Positions 1-6,358 of a stretch of 8,938 nucleotides of DNA are shown in pieces (the stretch's first letter is position 1; each line of letters begins with the position of its first letter). The stretch is from Dehalococcoidia bacterium (GTDB taxonomy: Bacteria > Chloroflexota > Dehalococcoidia > JAUYDP01): NCBI GenBank assembly GCA_030691805.1, contig JAUYDP010000404.1, positions 1 to 8,938 of the forward strand, written 5' to 3'. Both the position numbers and the translations under genes were made by a program. Below the pieces are notes generated by a model. The model searched no databases and was not told where the DNA came from. It saw only the letters and a list, made by a program, of their open reading frames with translations.

Positions 1-107
1 GCGCCGCGCACCTCGTCAACGGTCATGCCGTAGGGCAGGACTACTTCAGGATAGAAGCCCTTAGGATCAAGGACGGGACGCCGGACGAATGGGGAATATT
101 CGGTCAA
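1..107 (-). CDS. Partial CDS, N-terminus of unidentified protein
   Basis: The minus strand carries an open frame from a TTG at 107-105 to the window edge: 35 complete codons with no stop. The start of the protein reads M-T-E-Y-S-P-F-V-R-R-P-V-L-D-P and continues through PYGMTVDEVRGA. A G-rich Shine-Dalgarno-like stretch (AGGGGGCG) ends a few bases before the TTG, and the start lies only 10 bp after the pmbA stop. This spacing suggests the third gene of a tldD-pmbA operon. I do not recognise the family from 35 residues. The amino-acid composition looks like a real soluble protein, with no signal peptide or membrane segment. The TTG is the only plausible start near the Shine-Dalgarno. The 3' end and the function lie outside the window. 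Confidence 0.6.
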   Translation of the reverse strand, partial: MTEYSPFVRRPVLDPKGFYPEVVLPYGMTVDEVRG

Positions 108-117
108 TATGCGCCCC

Positions 118-1467
118 CTAATACTCCGTCGCCGAAACGAACTTCCACCGCGGGAGCTTTAGGGCCGGGACCCGGTTGTAGGCGAAGTAGCCGCCTTCCA
201 GCCTGGTCTCACGGCCGATAAGCTCTACCTCTTTTAGGGCGTCTACGTAGCTCTGGGTGAAGCGGAGGTTCTTGATGGGCCGGGTGATCTCACCCCTCTC
301 CACCAGAAAGGTGCCGTCCCTGGTCATGCCGGTAACCGCAACCGTCAGCGGGTGAAGATGCCGGGTGTAATGGAACCGGGTTACCCAGATGCCCCGCTCC
401 ACACCGGCCAGCATTTCCTCTTTGGTAGCCGTCCCGGCACCCATGTACAGGTTCATCGGCAAAGGACCATTGCTATTAGGAAGAGGCAGCGCATGGCCCG
501 TGGAGTGCTTCCCTTCCTTTTGGGCGGTATAGCTGTCGTAACATACAGCATTGGCAACACCTCGCGAGACAAATTCCACCTTCTCCTTGGGAACGCCTTC
601 GTGATCGAAGGGCGTGGGCATGGTTCCCTCACCCAGTCCATCGTCCCAGATGCTAACTTTGGGGTCCATGATCCGCTGCCCGAACCGCCCGCCCATGAAG
701 CTGCGTCCTTCCTGGACGGCGGCAGCCCCGAATCCCAGGAAGCCCAGGAAGTCCAGGATATCGCTGACGGCGTACTCCTCCAGGATCACAGGGTACTCCC
801 CAGGCTTTAGGTCTAAGGGGTTAACGCTTCTCAACGCCTTGTCCACCGCCTCTCGGGCCAGCGCCTCCGCGTCTATTTGCGATGCATCCAGTGTGAAATA
901 GTCGGCATATCCGGAGCTCGAGTCGGCCATAACCACAATATTGATGTCGGCCATGGCCTCGGGATGGTAGGCATATACGCCAAGGGTGTTAGCCACTGCC
1001 AGCTCTGTTACCTCGACCTGAAGGGCGCCTGAAGCCACCAGGCCCTTTTCCCTGGCCCGCCGGCAGATAATTCCAACGACCCGCGCTCGGCGTTCCGGAC
1101 CGAAGGCCAGTGTGTCGGGAAGCATGGCCTCCACTTTTCGGACCGCGATTGGCCCTGGCAGCGATACAAAGTCGGGGTTCTCTACCTGGTAGCGGGCGAT
1201 TTGCTCGGCACGCTCCACAATCCGCCGAAGTCCCGCCTCAGAGACATCGTTTCCTTTTGCCACACCAATCCGCTTCCCGATGACGGAACGAATAGTCAAC
1301 TCTGTTTGCCTCTCCGTCACGTTTTGATGGATGACGTTGTTCGCAAAGCGGGTCAACGCCGAGTCATTGGACTCCAAGACGACCTCAGTCTGGTCGGCCT
1401 TGCTCAGGGCCAGGACCCGCTCCAGGAGCCGTTTGATCGCTGCCTCCCCTAACAGACGTCCGCTCAT
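118..1467 (-). CDS. pmbA: PmbA/TldE-like subunit of TldD/TldE metalloprotease
   Basis: This 449-residue protein belongs to the PmbA/TldD (modulator of DNA gyrase) family. In studied bacteria TldE/PmbA pairs with TldD to form a cytoplasmic protease that degrades unfolded peptides and trims RiPP precursors such as microcin B17. The N-terminal domain (about 10-215) and the C-terminal domain (about 220-445) follow the family layout. The HExxxH zinc motif of TldD is absent; the equivalent helix (about 232-243) reads Y-A-V-S-D-I-L-D-F-L. This marks it as the non-catalytic TldE-type partner. ATG 1467 is preferred over the upstream in-frame start at 1611. It begins at the family's usual N-terminus, has a GGGGGTGA Shine-Dalgarno about 8 nt upstream, and avoids a long overlap with tldD. 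It lies 2 bp after the tldD stop, so translational coupling is likely. Confidence 0.93.
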   Translation of the reverse strand: MSGRLLGEAAIKRLLERVLALSKADQTEVVLESNDSALTRFANNVIHQNVTERQTELTIRSVIGKRIGVAKGNDVSEAGLRRIVERAEQIARYQVENPDFVSLPGPIAVRKVEAMLPDTLAFGPERRARVVGIICRRAREKGLVASGALQVEVTELAVANTLGVYAYHPEAMADINIVVMADSSSGYADYFTLDASQIDAEALAREAVDKALRSVNPLDLKPGEYPVILEEYAVSDILDFLGFLGFGAAAVQEGRSFMGGRFGQRIMDPKVSIWDDGLGEGTMPTPFDHEGVPKEKVEFVSRGVANAVCYDSYTAQKEGKHSTGHALPLPNSNGPLPMNLYMGAGTATKEEMLAGVERGIWVTRFHYTRHLHPLTVAVTGMTRDGTFLVERGEITRPIKNLRFTQSYVDALKEVELIGRETRLEGGYFAYNRVPALKLPRWKFVSATEY

Positions 1468-1469
1468 CT

Positions 1470-2909
1470 TCAAATCACCCCCACCCTTACGTTGCGGAAG
1501 CGAGAGGGAGCGGTGCCGTGGCCCACCCCGGCAGTTTGTGAAGGCTGGCCTTTGCCGCAATTGGGTGTGCCCCACAGGTTCCAATGGCTTCGATTGCAGA
1601 TGGCATCGCAACTCGCCCAGAACTGCGGGGTGATGCCCGTATAGGTAGCGTTCTTGAGCATGGCCCCTAGCTTCCCTCCTTTGATCTCCCAGGCTATCTC
1701 TGTCCCAAACTGGAAGTTGAGGCGCTTATCATCAATGCTCCAGCTCTTGTTAGTCTGCATGTAGACCCCCTCGTCGGTATCGGCTATGAGGTCGTCAAAG
1801 GCCCAATCTCCAGGCTCCAGGGTAACGTTAGTCATGCGAATAAGAGGGATTCGGTTCCAACCGTCGGCCCGCATAGTGCCATTGGAAGCCAGGCCCAGGG
1901 TCCGGGCGGTCTCTCTAGATGTCAAATAGCCTACAAATATGCCGTCGCGCACGATGGGCGTCCTCTGCGCCGGCGCCCCTTCGTCGTCAAATCCGAAGGT
2001 GCCCAGCCCTCCTTCCAATGTGGCGTCGGCCGTTATGTTAACCAATGTTGACCCATAGCGGAAAGCGCCCAGCTTCTCCGGGGTCAGGAAGCTTGTTCCG
2101 GCATAGGACGCCTCTGACCCCAGGACCCGGTCCAGCTCGATAGGATGCCCGCAGCTCTCGTGAAGCTGTAAGGCAAGTTGTGTAGCATCGAGGACCAGGG
2201 TGGTTACGCCGTGGGGACAGGGCTTGGCCGTCAGCAGGGCAACCGCCTCCTCGGCCAGGCGTTGACCGTTGCCCGGCAGGTCCTGGGCCTGGACGAACTC
2301 GTAACCGCCGCAGCCGTGGTGCCTCCCGACGCTATTGGGATAACTACGGTTCTGCACATCGCCGTTGCCCTCTGCCATGGCCTCTATGCCACATCCTACC
2401 CTGGTGATCTCCTGCTCTATCAAACTGCCTTCGGTGCTGGCGAAGCTCTTGTTCTCTCGAGTCAGCTCTATGGCCGATTCCGCCACTCGAATCCCTTTGA
2501 CCCTGCGCATGGCCTCGTCGGCAGCCAGGAGCAAGCCGATTTTATCTTCAAGGGAAACCGAAAAAGGGTCTATGCGGAAAGGTGTCTGGTAACGGCCAAC
2601 GGTGCGAAGGGGAGGGCCGATATCAACATCTCCCTGCTTGACCCTGGCCGCCGCTCGGGCAGTCCTCACCGCCAGGGCCGCCACCCGGTCTAGCTCCTTT
2701 ACTGTGACCCGCCCGCTGCTGGCGAAGCCCCAGGCCCCGTCCGCAATCACCCGGACCCCGAACCCCTGGCTCTCACCGATGGCCAGCACCTCTACTTTGC
2801 CATTCTTCACGGTGATGGATTCCTGTCTGGAATGGATCAGGCGAATGTCCGCAAAAGTAGCCCCGCGGGCTTTCGCCGTATCCAGGGCTCTGGCAGCCAA
2901 GTCTTTCAT
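1470..2909 (-). CDS. tldD: TldD zinc metalloprotease subunit
   Basis: This 479-residue protein is the catalytic partner of the TldD/TldE complex. The TldD signature is intact: H250-E251-S-C-G-H255 matches the HExxxH zinc motif, and the C-terminal WGTPNC-GKGQP segment provides C451, equivalent to the cysteine ligand known in E. coli TldD. Other family blocks are the N-terminal domain (VKNGKVE around 34-40, GFGVRV around 49-54) and a central glycine-rich stretch before the metal site. The length matches the family. The start MKDLAARALDTAKARGA is a typical TldD N-terminus; the ribosome-binding site is weak (GGGGCGAG, 4-5 nt before ATG). Only a weak promoter candidate (TTGATT, 18 bp, TTATAC, minus strand, 2968-2939) was seen upstream. 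The gene is cotranscribed with pmbA and probably with the gene at 107. The substrate is unknown. Confidence 0.95.
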   Translation of the reverse strand: MKDLAARALDTAKARGATFADIRLIHSRQESITVKNGKVEVLAIGESQGFGVRVIADGAWGFASSGRVTVKELDRVAALAVRTARAAARVKQGDVDIGPPLRTVGRYQTPFRIDPFSVSLEDKIGLLLAADEAMRRVKGIRVAESAIELTRENKSFASTEGSLIEQEITRVGCGIEAMAEGNGDVQNRSYPNSVGRHHGCGGYEFVQAQDLPGNGQRLAEEAVALLTAKPCPHGVTTLVLDATQLALQLHESCGHPIELDRVLGSEASYAGTSFLTPEKLGAFRYGSTLVNITADATLEGGLGTFGFDDEGAPAQRTPIVRDGIFVGYLTSRETARTLGLASNGTMRADGWNRIPLIRMTNVTLEPGDWAFDDLIADTDEGVYMQTNKSWSIDDKRLNFQFGTEIAWEIKGGKLGAMLKNATYTGITPQFWASCDAICNRSHWNLWGTPNCGKGQPSQTAGVGHGTAPSRFRNVRVGVI

Positions 2910-3036
2910 ATTTCTCGCCCCGCTTCACCAAAGATTGCGTATAAGAAAAGCATATCACAGGAAATCAACCCCATCGCTAACGGGGTATAGGGAATTCACC
3001 TCTTGTTAGCTTGGAGAGGACTCTTAATCCATAGTG

Positions 3037-3339
3037 CTAGCCTTCGAGCGCCTCATAGTGGCCCACTCGAGGCTCGCCTTCGAGCATCGGCAAGAGAGCC
3101 AGAAGAGGTTTTTGGGCCTCCTGGTTCCTGCGAAGCTGGAGGACCATGGCGCCGTGGCTCTCGCGACTGTCCCACCGGGAGTAGACCAGATACTGGTCCG
3201 AGTCGTCCGGGGAGCGGGCCACGCGGGCTTCCAGACAACCCCTGGTCCGGACCATCAGGGAGGCATGGTCACGCAGGTGGGCCAGAGCAAGCCTTCCCTG
3301 GCGCGCCTGGAATTTGTACATCTCTGTTCGAATTATCAT
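3037..3339 (-). CDS. Small ABM-fold (antibiotic biosynthesis monooxygenase-like) protein
   Basis: This 100-residue protein resembles the ABM/dimeric alpha-beta barrel superfamily. It begins with a beta-strand (IIRTEMYKF), followed by a helix (about 14-30), a strand with a central R-G-C-L-E-A-R-V (33-40), and the hallmark Y-L-V-Y-S-R-W-D-S segment (50-58) before a second helix. ABM proteins act as homodimers. They include quinol monooxygenases (YgiN), heme-degrading enzymes and many members of unknown role, so no reaction is assigned. Catalytic residues cannot be told from the sequence. The start is ATG 3339 with a purine-rich AAGAGAAAGAG just upstream. The gene is divergent from the FmdB-like gene, and its leader contains inverted repeats and a possible short ORF. 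No strong promoter was found. Confidence 0.72.
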   Translation of the reverse strand: MIIRTEMYKFQARQGRLALAHLRDHASLMVRTRGCLEARVARSPDDSDQYLVYSRWDSRESHGAMVLQLRRNQEAQKPLLALLPMLEGEPRVGHYEALEG

Positions 3340-3352
3340 TCTCTTTCTCTTT

Positions 3353-3439
3353 TCAACTCATTAGTCTCCACGACCTCCCGAACTCCATGCTGGAGACCAT
3401 CAGCCCCTTGAAAAAATCTTCGTTCCTAAACGGTCTCAT
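3353..3439 (-). CDS. Possible 28-residue leader ORF upstream of ABM gene
   Basis: A minus-strand ORF runs from ATG 3439 to TGA at 3355-3353, encoding MRPFRNEDFFKGLMVSS followed by MEFGRSWRLMS. It has an AAGGGG Shine-Dalgarno-like element about 6 nt before the ATG and stops 13 bp before the ABM start. It spans the alternative hairpins of that leader. Its length alone does not distinguish it from chance, and I recognise no family. It could be a leader peptide, a small protein or nothing. Confidence 0.2.
   Translation of the reverse strand: MRPFRNEDFFKGLMVSSMEFGRSWRLMS
3364..3397 (-). promoter_or_regulatory. Alternative stem-loops in ABM gene leader
   Basis: GTCTCCA (3364-3370) is perfectly complementary to TGGAGAC (3391-3397), giving a 7-bp stem with a 20-nt loop. 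Within that loop, CTCCA (3383-3387) can instead pair with TGGAG (3391-3395) around a 3-nt loop. The two pairings exclude each other. They lie 25-60 nt upstream of the ABM start codon on the transcribed minus strand. No U-tract follows, so this is not a standard terminator. A role in translation or RNA stability is an inference. Confidence 0.3.
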
Positions 3440-3441
3440 AT

Positions 3442-3470
3442 TTGACCCCTTCGAACTCATAAGCTAAAAT
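3442..3470 (+). promoter_or_regulatory. Sigma70-type promoter of FmdB-like gene
   Basis: The sequence reads TTGACC (3442-3447), a 17-bp spacer, then TAAAAT (3465-3470). Both hexamers differ from consensus at one position and the spacing is ideal. The expected transcription start is near 3477, giving a leader of about 24 nt that contains the GGAGG ribosome-binding site of the gene starting at 3501. The -35 end lies a few bases from the possible leader ORF start on the opposite strand. Confidence 0.75.
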
Positions 3471-3500
3471 TAAGTTGAAACCTGCGTTCGGGAGGCGGTC

Positions 3501-3737
3501 ATGCCGCTATATGAATACGAATGTGCTTCCTGTAAGCTTATATTCGAGTTGCTAAAGTCATTTGGGTGCGCTGACGAGGGGATCTGTTGCCCCCGTTGTA
3601 ATCGTAGCGCCCGGCGGAAGCTCTCAGTCTTTGCCTCTTTCTCCAAGGACTCCGGCGGGCAGACCAGTCGGGTAGCAGGCAACGGTTCAGGTTGCAGCTC
3701 ATGCTCCAGCTCGAACTGCTCCACCTGCGGCTCTTAA
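3501..3737 (+). CDS. FmdB-family zinc-ribbon protein
   Basis: This 78-residue protein has the FmdB/CxxC_CxxC_SSSS architecture. It starts MPLYEYEC, followed by C8-xx-C11, a spacer, and C30-P-R-C33, which should form one zinc ribbon over residues 1-40. A linker then leads to a Ser/Gly/Cys-rich tail, GCSSCSSSNCSTCGS. The tail carries a second pair of CxxC motifs (C65/C68 and C73/C76), which could bind another metal or form disulfides. The family is named after a regulator near formamidase/amidase genes of Methylophilus, but most members have no proven role, so regulation is not asserted. The start is fixed by GGAGG 6 nt before the ATG. It appears monocistronic: it has its own promoter and converges with the DUF881 B gene. 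No convincing terminator was seen in the 96-bp gap. Confidence 0.88.
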   Translation: MPLYEYECASCKLIFELLKSFGCADEGICCPRCNRSARRKLSVFASFSKDSGGQTSRVAGNGSGCSSCSSSNCSTCGS

Positions 3738-3833
3738 AGCGCTGGCGCACTACCTCTTCACAAACACATTCCCTATCCTTCAAGAGGTTACTGCGAAGTC
3801 GTCGGAGGGTATCTCGATCCAAACTTCAGCTAG

Positions 3834-4508
3834 TTATTCAGCCTGCCTGGCAAAGCGGTAAACGTACCTTCCCTGGTAAACCGGGAGGATCATCCGGGTA
3901 ACCCGTATTACGGTGATTCGGCTATCCGGGTAAGTGTGACGTAGCAAAGGGATAATGCCGCCTTTTCGCTCCAAGGCTACCTCCATGGTCTGGACGTCAC
4001 CTATAGATTGGAACACGTACGGTGGAGTTAAGGTAGTGCCGTCTACGACCAGATCCCCCCTGCCCTGGTCTACGATAGAAGATGCCACCAGCCTCTGGCC
4101 GTTGATAGACAGGGCCTCAGCGCCGGCGTTGCGCAGCTCATTGATGATATCATGGGCCTCTTCCGCCAGTAGCCGGCCCCCTACGGATGCTTCCACCCCA
4201 GGTCCCCAAACTTCCACCAGGCCATTGAGCACCTTTAGACGGTTAAGGTCGGTGACCAGCGCCTCTAATCCACTGCGGTCCAGACCCTGGCTGTACTTAT
4301 TCAGTTGCTCTCCCAGGCTATTTACTTCTCGGTCCAGATTAGCGTTAGCCTCAAGGAGATTAGAAATGGCCTGGGCCTGATTGATTGGGTTCTCTGTTTT
4401 AAGAGCCATTAGGATGTTGTTTTGAGTGCGGAACTGGGTAACTCCCAGGATACCTACAACCAGGCCTACGATGCCTAACTGGACCCAGACTGTAATCTTA
4501 AACTTCAT
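3834..4508 (-). CDS. DUF881 family membrane-anchored protein (paralog B)
   Basis: This 224-residue protein has an N-terminal transmembrane anchor (about 8-25) with a short positive N-terminus (MKFKI). A predicted coiled coil follows (about 45-92, NLLEANANLDREVNSLGEQ). The DUF881 domain covers about 92-215. Recognisable family blocks are W-G-P-G-V-E (101-106), I-N-E-L-R-N-A-G-A-E-A-L-S-I-N-G-Q-R (122-139) and T-P-P-Y-V-F-Q-S-I-G-D (161-171). The DUF881 region should face outside the membrane. Relatives include Bacillus YlxW/YlxX and mycobacterial Rv1823/Rv1825, found near division or envelope genes; their biochemical function is not established. It is the last gene of the minus-strand envelope operon, separated from paralog A by 307 bp of repeats. 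The ribosome-binding site is weak (GAAGATGA). Confidence 0.88.
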   Translation of the reverse strand: MKFKITVWVQLGIVGLVVGILGVTQFRTQNNILMALKTENPINQAQAISNLLEANANLDREVNSLGEQLNKYSQGLDRSGLEALVTDLNRLKVLNGLVEVWGPGVEASVGGRLLAEEAHDIINELRNAGAEALSINGQRLVASSIVDQGRGDLVVDGTTLTPPYVFQSIGDVQTMEVALERKGGIIPLLRHTYPDSRITVIRVTRMILPVYQGRYVYRFARQAE

Positions 4509-4585
4509 TGCGGGTCATCTTCGCGGGGTTAAGATTGCCTCGGAGTGGGCCATACCCAGACGCCCCTCCTCACTGAAAGAAGAAA

Positions 4586-4801
4586 ATGGGGGGCACCCCC
4601 AAACCCCCGGCCTGCGGCGCCCACCGCTGAACATGATGGCGTTCACTCCCAAAAAACCCGACTTGCGGCGCCCACCGCTGAACATGAAGGGGGCACCCCC
4701 CAAAAACCCGGCCTGCGGCGCCCAATACGGTGCATGAGGGGTACGGAAGCATACCCCCAGCTTGCGGGCACCCACTGCCGGTCAAGACCGGGGGCATCCC
4801 A
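4586..4801. repeat. Degenerate ~50-bp tandem repeat array with hairpins
   Basis: Copies are aligned by the motif TGCGGCGCCCACCGCTGAACATGA or its variants. The TGCGGCG/TGCGGGC core begins at 4613, 4664, 4714 and 4763, so the periods are 51, 50 and 49 bp. Each unit has a G-run/C-run module upstream of the core: GGGGGGCACCCCC (4588-4600), a decayed copy near 4638-4650, GGGGGCACCCCCC (4689-4701), GGGGTA-8 nt-TACCCC (4738-4757), and GGGGGCATCCC (4790-4800). The last is the start of a fifth partial unit. CCGGTC-AA-GACCGG (4778-4791) is a further perfect palindrome. The array fills most of the 307 bp between the two DUF881 genes (4509-4815) and ends 15 bp from the paralog A stop. Periods not divisible by three argue against coding. 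The function is unknown; RNA processing, attenuation or a selfish intergenic repeat are possible. Confidence 0.85.
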
Positions 4802-4815
4802 GGACAACTGTGGCT

Positions 4816-5601
4816 TCACGGCCGCCCGACATTCAAGAACTTTGGGGCATACGACCCGCGAAAGGCCGGAACCCTTAGGTCCTTTTCTTTCTGGATGTTG
4901 AAGATGAGGCCGTAGGCCTCAGACTGGGCTTTCAGCGTCCGTAGGGAGGCCGTCTGACCCACTACGTCCGCCATCCGATCTGAATCCCCAAGCGCCTGGA
5001 CGGCGAACGGCGGCGAGAGGCGAGTGCTATTGACCATTATGGTCCCGCCAGAAGAATAGATGGAACTAGTACTCACCAGACGCTCGTCATTGACGGCGAT
5101 GGACTCCGCTCCCGCGTGCCAGAGCAGGTTGACCACGTCCCGCAACTGGTAATCATGTACGATATACAGATTAGGGTTCTCGCCAGTGGCCGGGGTTTTC
5201 TTGGAGTCATCCAGAACAACCTTAGCCCCCGGCCCTTTGAGTGGAACAAGGCCAGCGACGATCCTTTGTAGCCTGAGCTCGTCGGTAATCTCCCCCATGG
5301 TCTCCTTACTCAGGCCCGCCAGCTCCTGATATCTCTGTATCTCTTTACGGAGGCGGTCTACGCTTCCCTTAAGGTCCTTTTGCTCCGCCTCCAGCCGGTT
5401 TAAGGTGGTGCTATAGATCTCGCCGGCGCGGGAGTCTTGAGCGGCGGGCTTCTCCCTCTCCGACCTCCATTGTACTGACAGAAAGAGACCAAGCACGAAA
5501 AGCACGACAGTTAGTGAGATTCCCCAGCCGCTGAGGCTAAAGTGGAACTGTTGAACCCTGTGGAAACCCCTTTTTTGGATGATGCCGCCCGAGTTGGTCA
5601 T
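4816..5601 (-). CDS. DUF881 family membrane-anchored protein (paralog A)
   Basis: This 261-residue protein has a basic N-terminal region (QKRGFHR), one transmembrane segment (about 27-43) and a long charged coiled coil (about 62-118, LEAEQKDLKGSVDRLRKEIQ). A DUF881 domain covers about 118-240. Family blocks are G-P-G-A-K-V-V-L-D-D (123-132), V-N-L-L-W-H-A-G-A-E-S-I-A-V-N-D-E-R (157-174), I-M-V-N-S-T-R-L-S-P-P-F (188-199) and Q-A-L-G-D (202-206). It is an ancient paralog of the 3834-4508 product: the domain matches in order, but overall identity is low and the coiled coil is longer. It follows the TIGR01906 gene by 15 bp. No clear Shine-Dalgarno precedes ATG 5601, which suggests coupling to the upstream gene. 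It is expected to be an envelope or division-associated protein by family context only. Confidence 0.9.
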   Translation of the reverse strand: MTNSGGIIQKRGFHRVQQFHFSLSGWGISLTVVLFVLGLFLSVQWRSEREKPAAQDSRAGEIYSTTLNRLEAEQKDLKGSVDRLRKEIQRYQELAGLSKETMGEITDELRLQRIVAGLVPLKGPGAKVVLDDSKKTPATGENPNLYIVHDYQLRDVVNLLWHAGAESIAVNDERLVSTSSIYSSGGTIMVNSTRLSPPFAVQALGDSDRMADVVGQTASLRTLKAQSEAYGLIFNIQKEKDLRVPAFRGSYAPKFLNVGRP

Positions 5602-5616
5602 AGATGCTTTATAACA

Positions 5617-6342
5617 TCAGGAAACTGCTAACGGAGCGCCATCATTGCGAGCTAATAGTTTCTTTTGCTGCAAGCGGATAATACCCCAGGCCAGGAACGC
5701 CAGCACTGCCCCCTGGACCAAGGACAGACCGGCTACCCAGAAGGCCAATTCCATGAAGAACCCCTCTGGCACCATCCGAATCAGGTAGGAGTCGGCAGGG
5801 TCGAGCATCCAGAAGTCATTGCTGAAAGAAACCAGGTGGAACTGAAGAAAGATGCGGTCGAAGTCCAAGAGCATTGCCAGTCCGATTACGGCCAGCAGGC
5901 AGACGGTGAAGACGCCGCCCATTACCCACGTCCATGCCAGTCTTGCCAGGGGCCTTCCGTTGCGACGCCAAACCATGGCTATAGAGAACAGAAGGGCGTA
6001 GGCCAAGCTTATCTCCTGGACCCGATAGGTAAGTTGAAAGAGGTCTTTAACATCACGCAGGTGCAGGCTGTCCCGCTCGTTGAAGAGGCTGAACGTCCTG
6101 CCCCCAGCCGTCACGTTGATCTTTGGGGGATCATCGCTAGAGTTGAAATAGGCGATTAACTCTACTGTCGCCTGGTCCAGCACTTGCTTCGGCAAGCCCG
6201 TGGACTGGTACGAAGATTGGCTTTCATATCCCCGTTGGTAGAATGACAGGTCGTTAGCCAGCCAGCGCACGTTGCTGGTGAGAAGAGTCACCGGCAAAGC
6301 CAGCACAAAAAGGACCGTCGCCAGCCCCCAGACCACTCTCAT
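5617..6342 (-). CDS. TIGR01906/DUF1461 integral membrane protein
   Basis: This 241-residue protein has about four transmembrane segments: 4-22, 110-126, 136-159 and 196-223. An outside loop lies between the first and second, and another between the third and fourth. The signature blocks of this family are clear. F-N-E-R-D-S-L-H-L-R-D-V-K (87-99) sits in the first loop. F-H-L-V-S-F-S-N-D-F-W-M-L-D-P (168-182), followed by L-I-R-M-V-P-E-G-F-F, sits in the second. The biochemical role of the family is unknown. ATG 6342 has a GGAGG Shine-Dalgarno at good spacing, 16 bp after the lipoprotein stop. It is the second gene of the putative envelope operon, between a lipoprotein-like Ig protein and two DUF881 proteins. 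Confidence 0.92.
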   Translation of the reverse strand: MRVVWGLATVLFVLALPVTLLTSNVRWLANDLSFYQRGYESQSSYQSTGLPKQVLDQATVELIAYFNSSDDPPKINVTAGGRTFSLFNERDSLHLRDVKDLFQLTYRVQEISLAYALLFSIAMVWRRNGRPLARLAWTWVMGGVFTVCLLAVIGLAMLLDFDRIFLQFHLVSFSNDFWMLDPADSYLIRMVPEGFFMELAFWVAGLSLVQGAVLAFLAWGIIRLQQKKLLARNDGAPLAVS

Positions 6343-6358
6343 CTATGCCTCCAGGCCG

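Noticed and set aside
352..810. Long plus-strand ORF opposite pmbA
   Set aside because: It is fully antisense to a well-conserved gene and has no recognisable domain. The plus-strand ORF at 2178-2693 opposite tldD was rejected for the same reason.
1468..1611. Upstream in-frame start of pmbA at 1611
   Set aside because: It would overlap tldD by over 100 bp, and the extra residues do not resemble the family. ATG 1467 has a good Shine-Dalgarno.
2939..2986. Possible tldD promoter (TTGATT-18-TTATAC) and ACCCC/GGGGT hairpin at 2968-2986
   Set aside because: The -10 matches consensus poorly. The 5-bp stem has a 9-nt loop and no T-tract. Both are too weak to list as features.
3752..3788. ACCTCTT/AAGAGGT inverted repeat between the convergent FmdB-like and DUF881 B genes
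   Set aside because: The loop is 23 nt, the stem is AT/GC-mixed, and no T-tract lies on either side. It is not convincing as a bidirectional terminator.
4515..4775. Minus-strand 86-codon ORF (and plus-strand counterparts) through the repeat array, giving repeated peptides such as FSGGRR
   Set aside because: The repeat periods are 51, 50 and 49 bp, so the frame is not maintained between units. The peptide has no Sbp-like hydrophobicity and the start has no clear ribosome-binding site. The peptide repetition follows from the DNA repeat.
4586..4801. CRISPR-like array
   Set aside because: Whole ~50-bp units repeat directly without unique spacers, and no cas gene is present.
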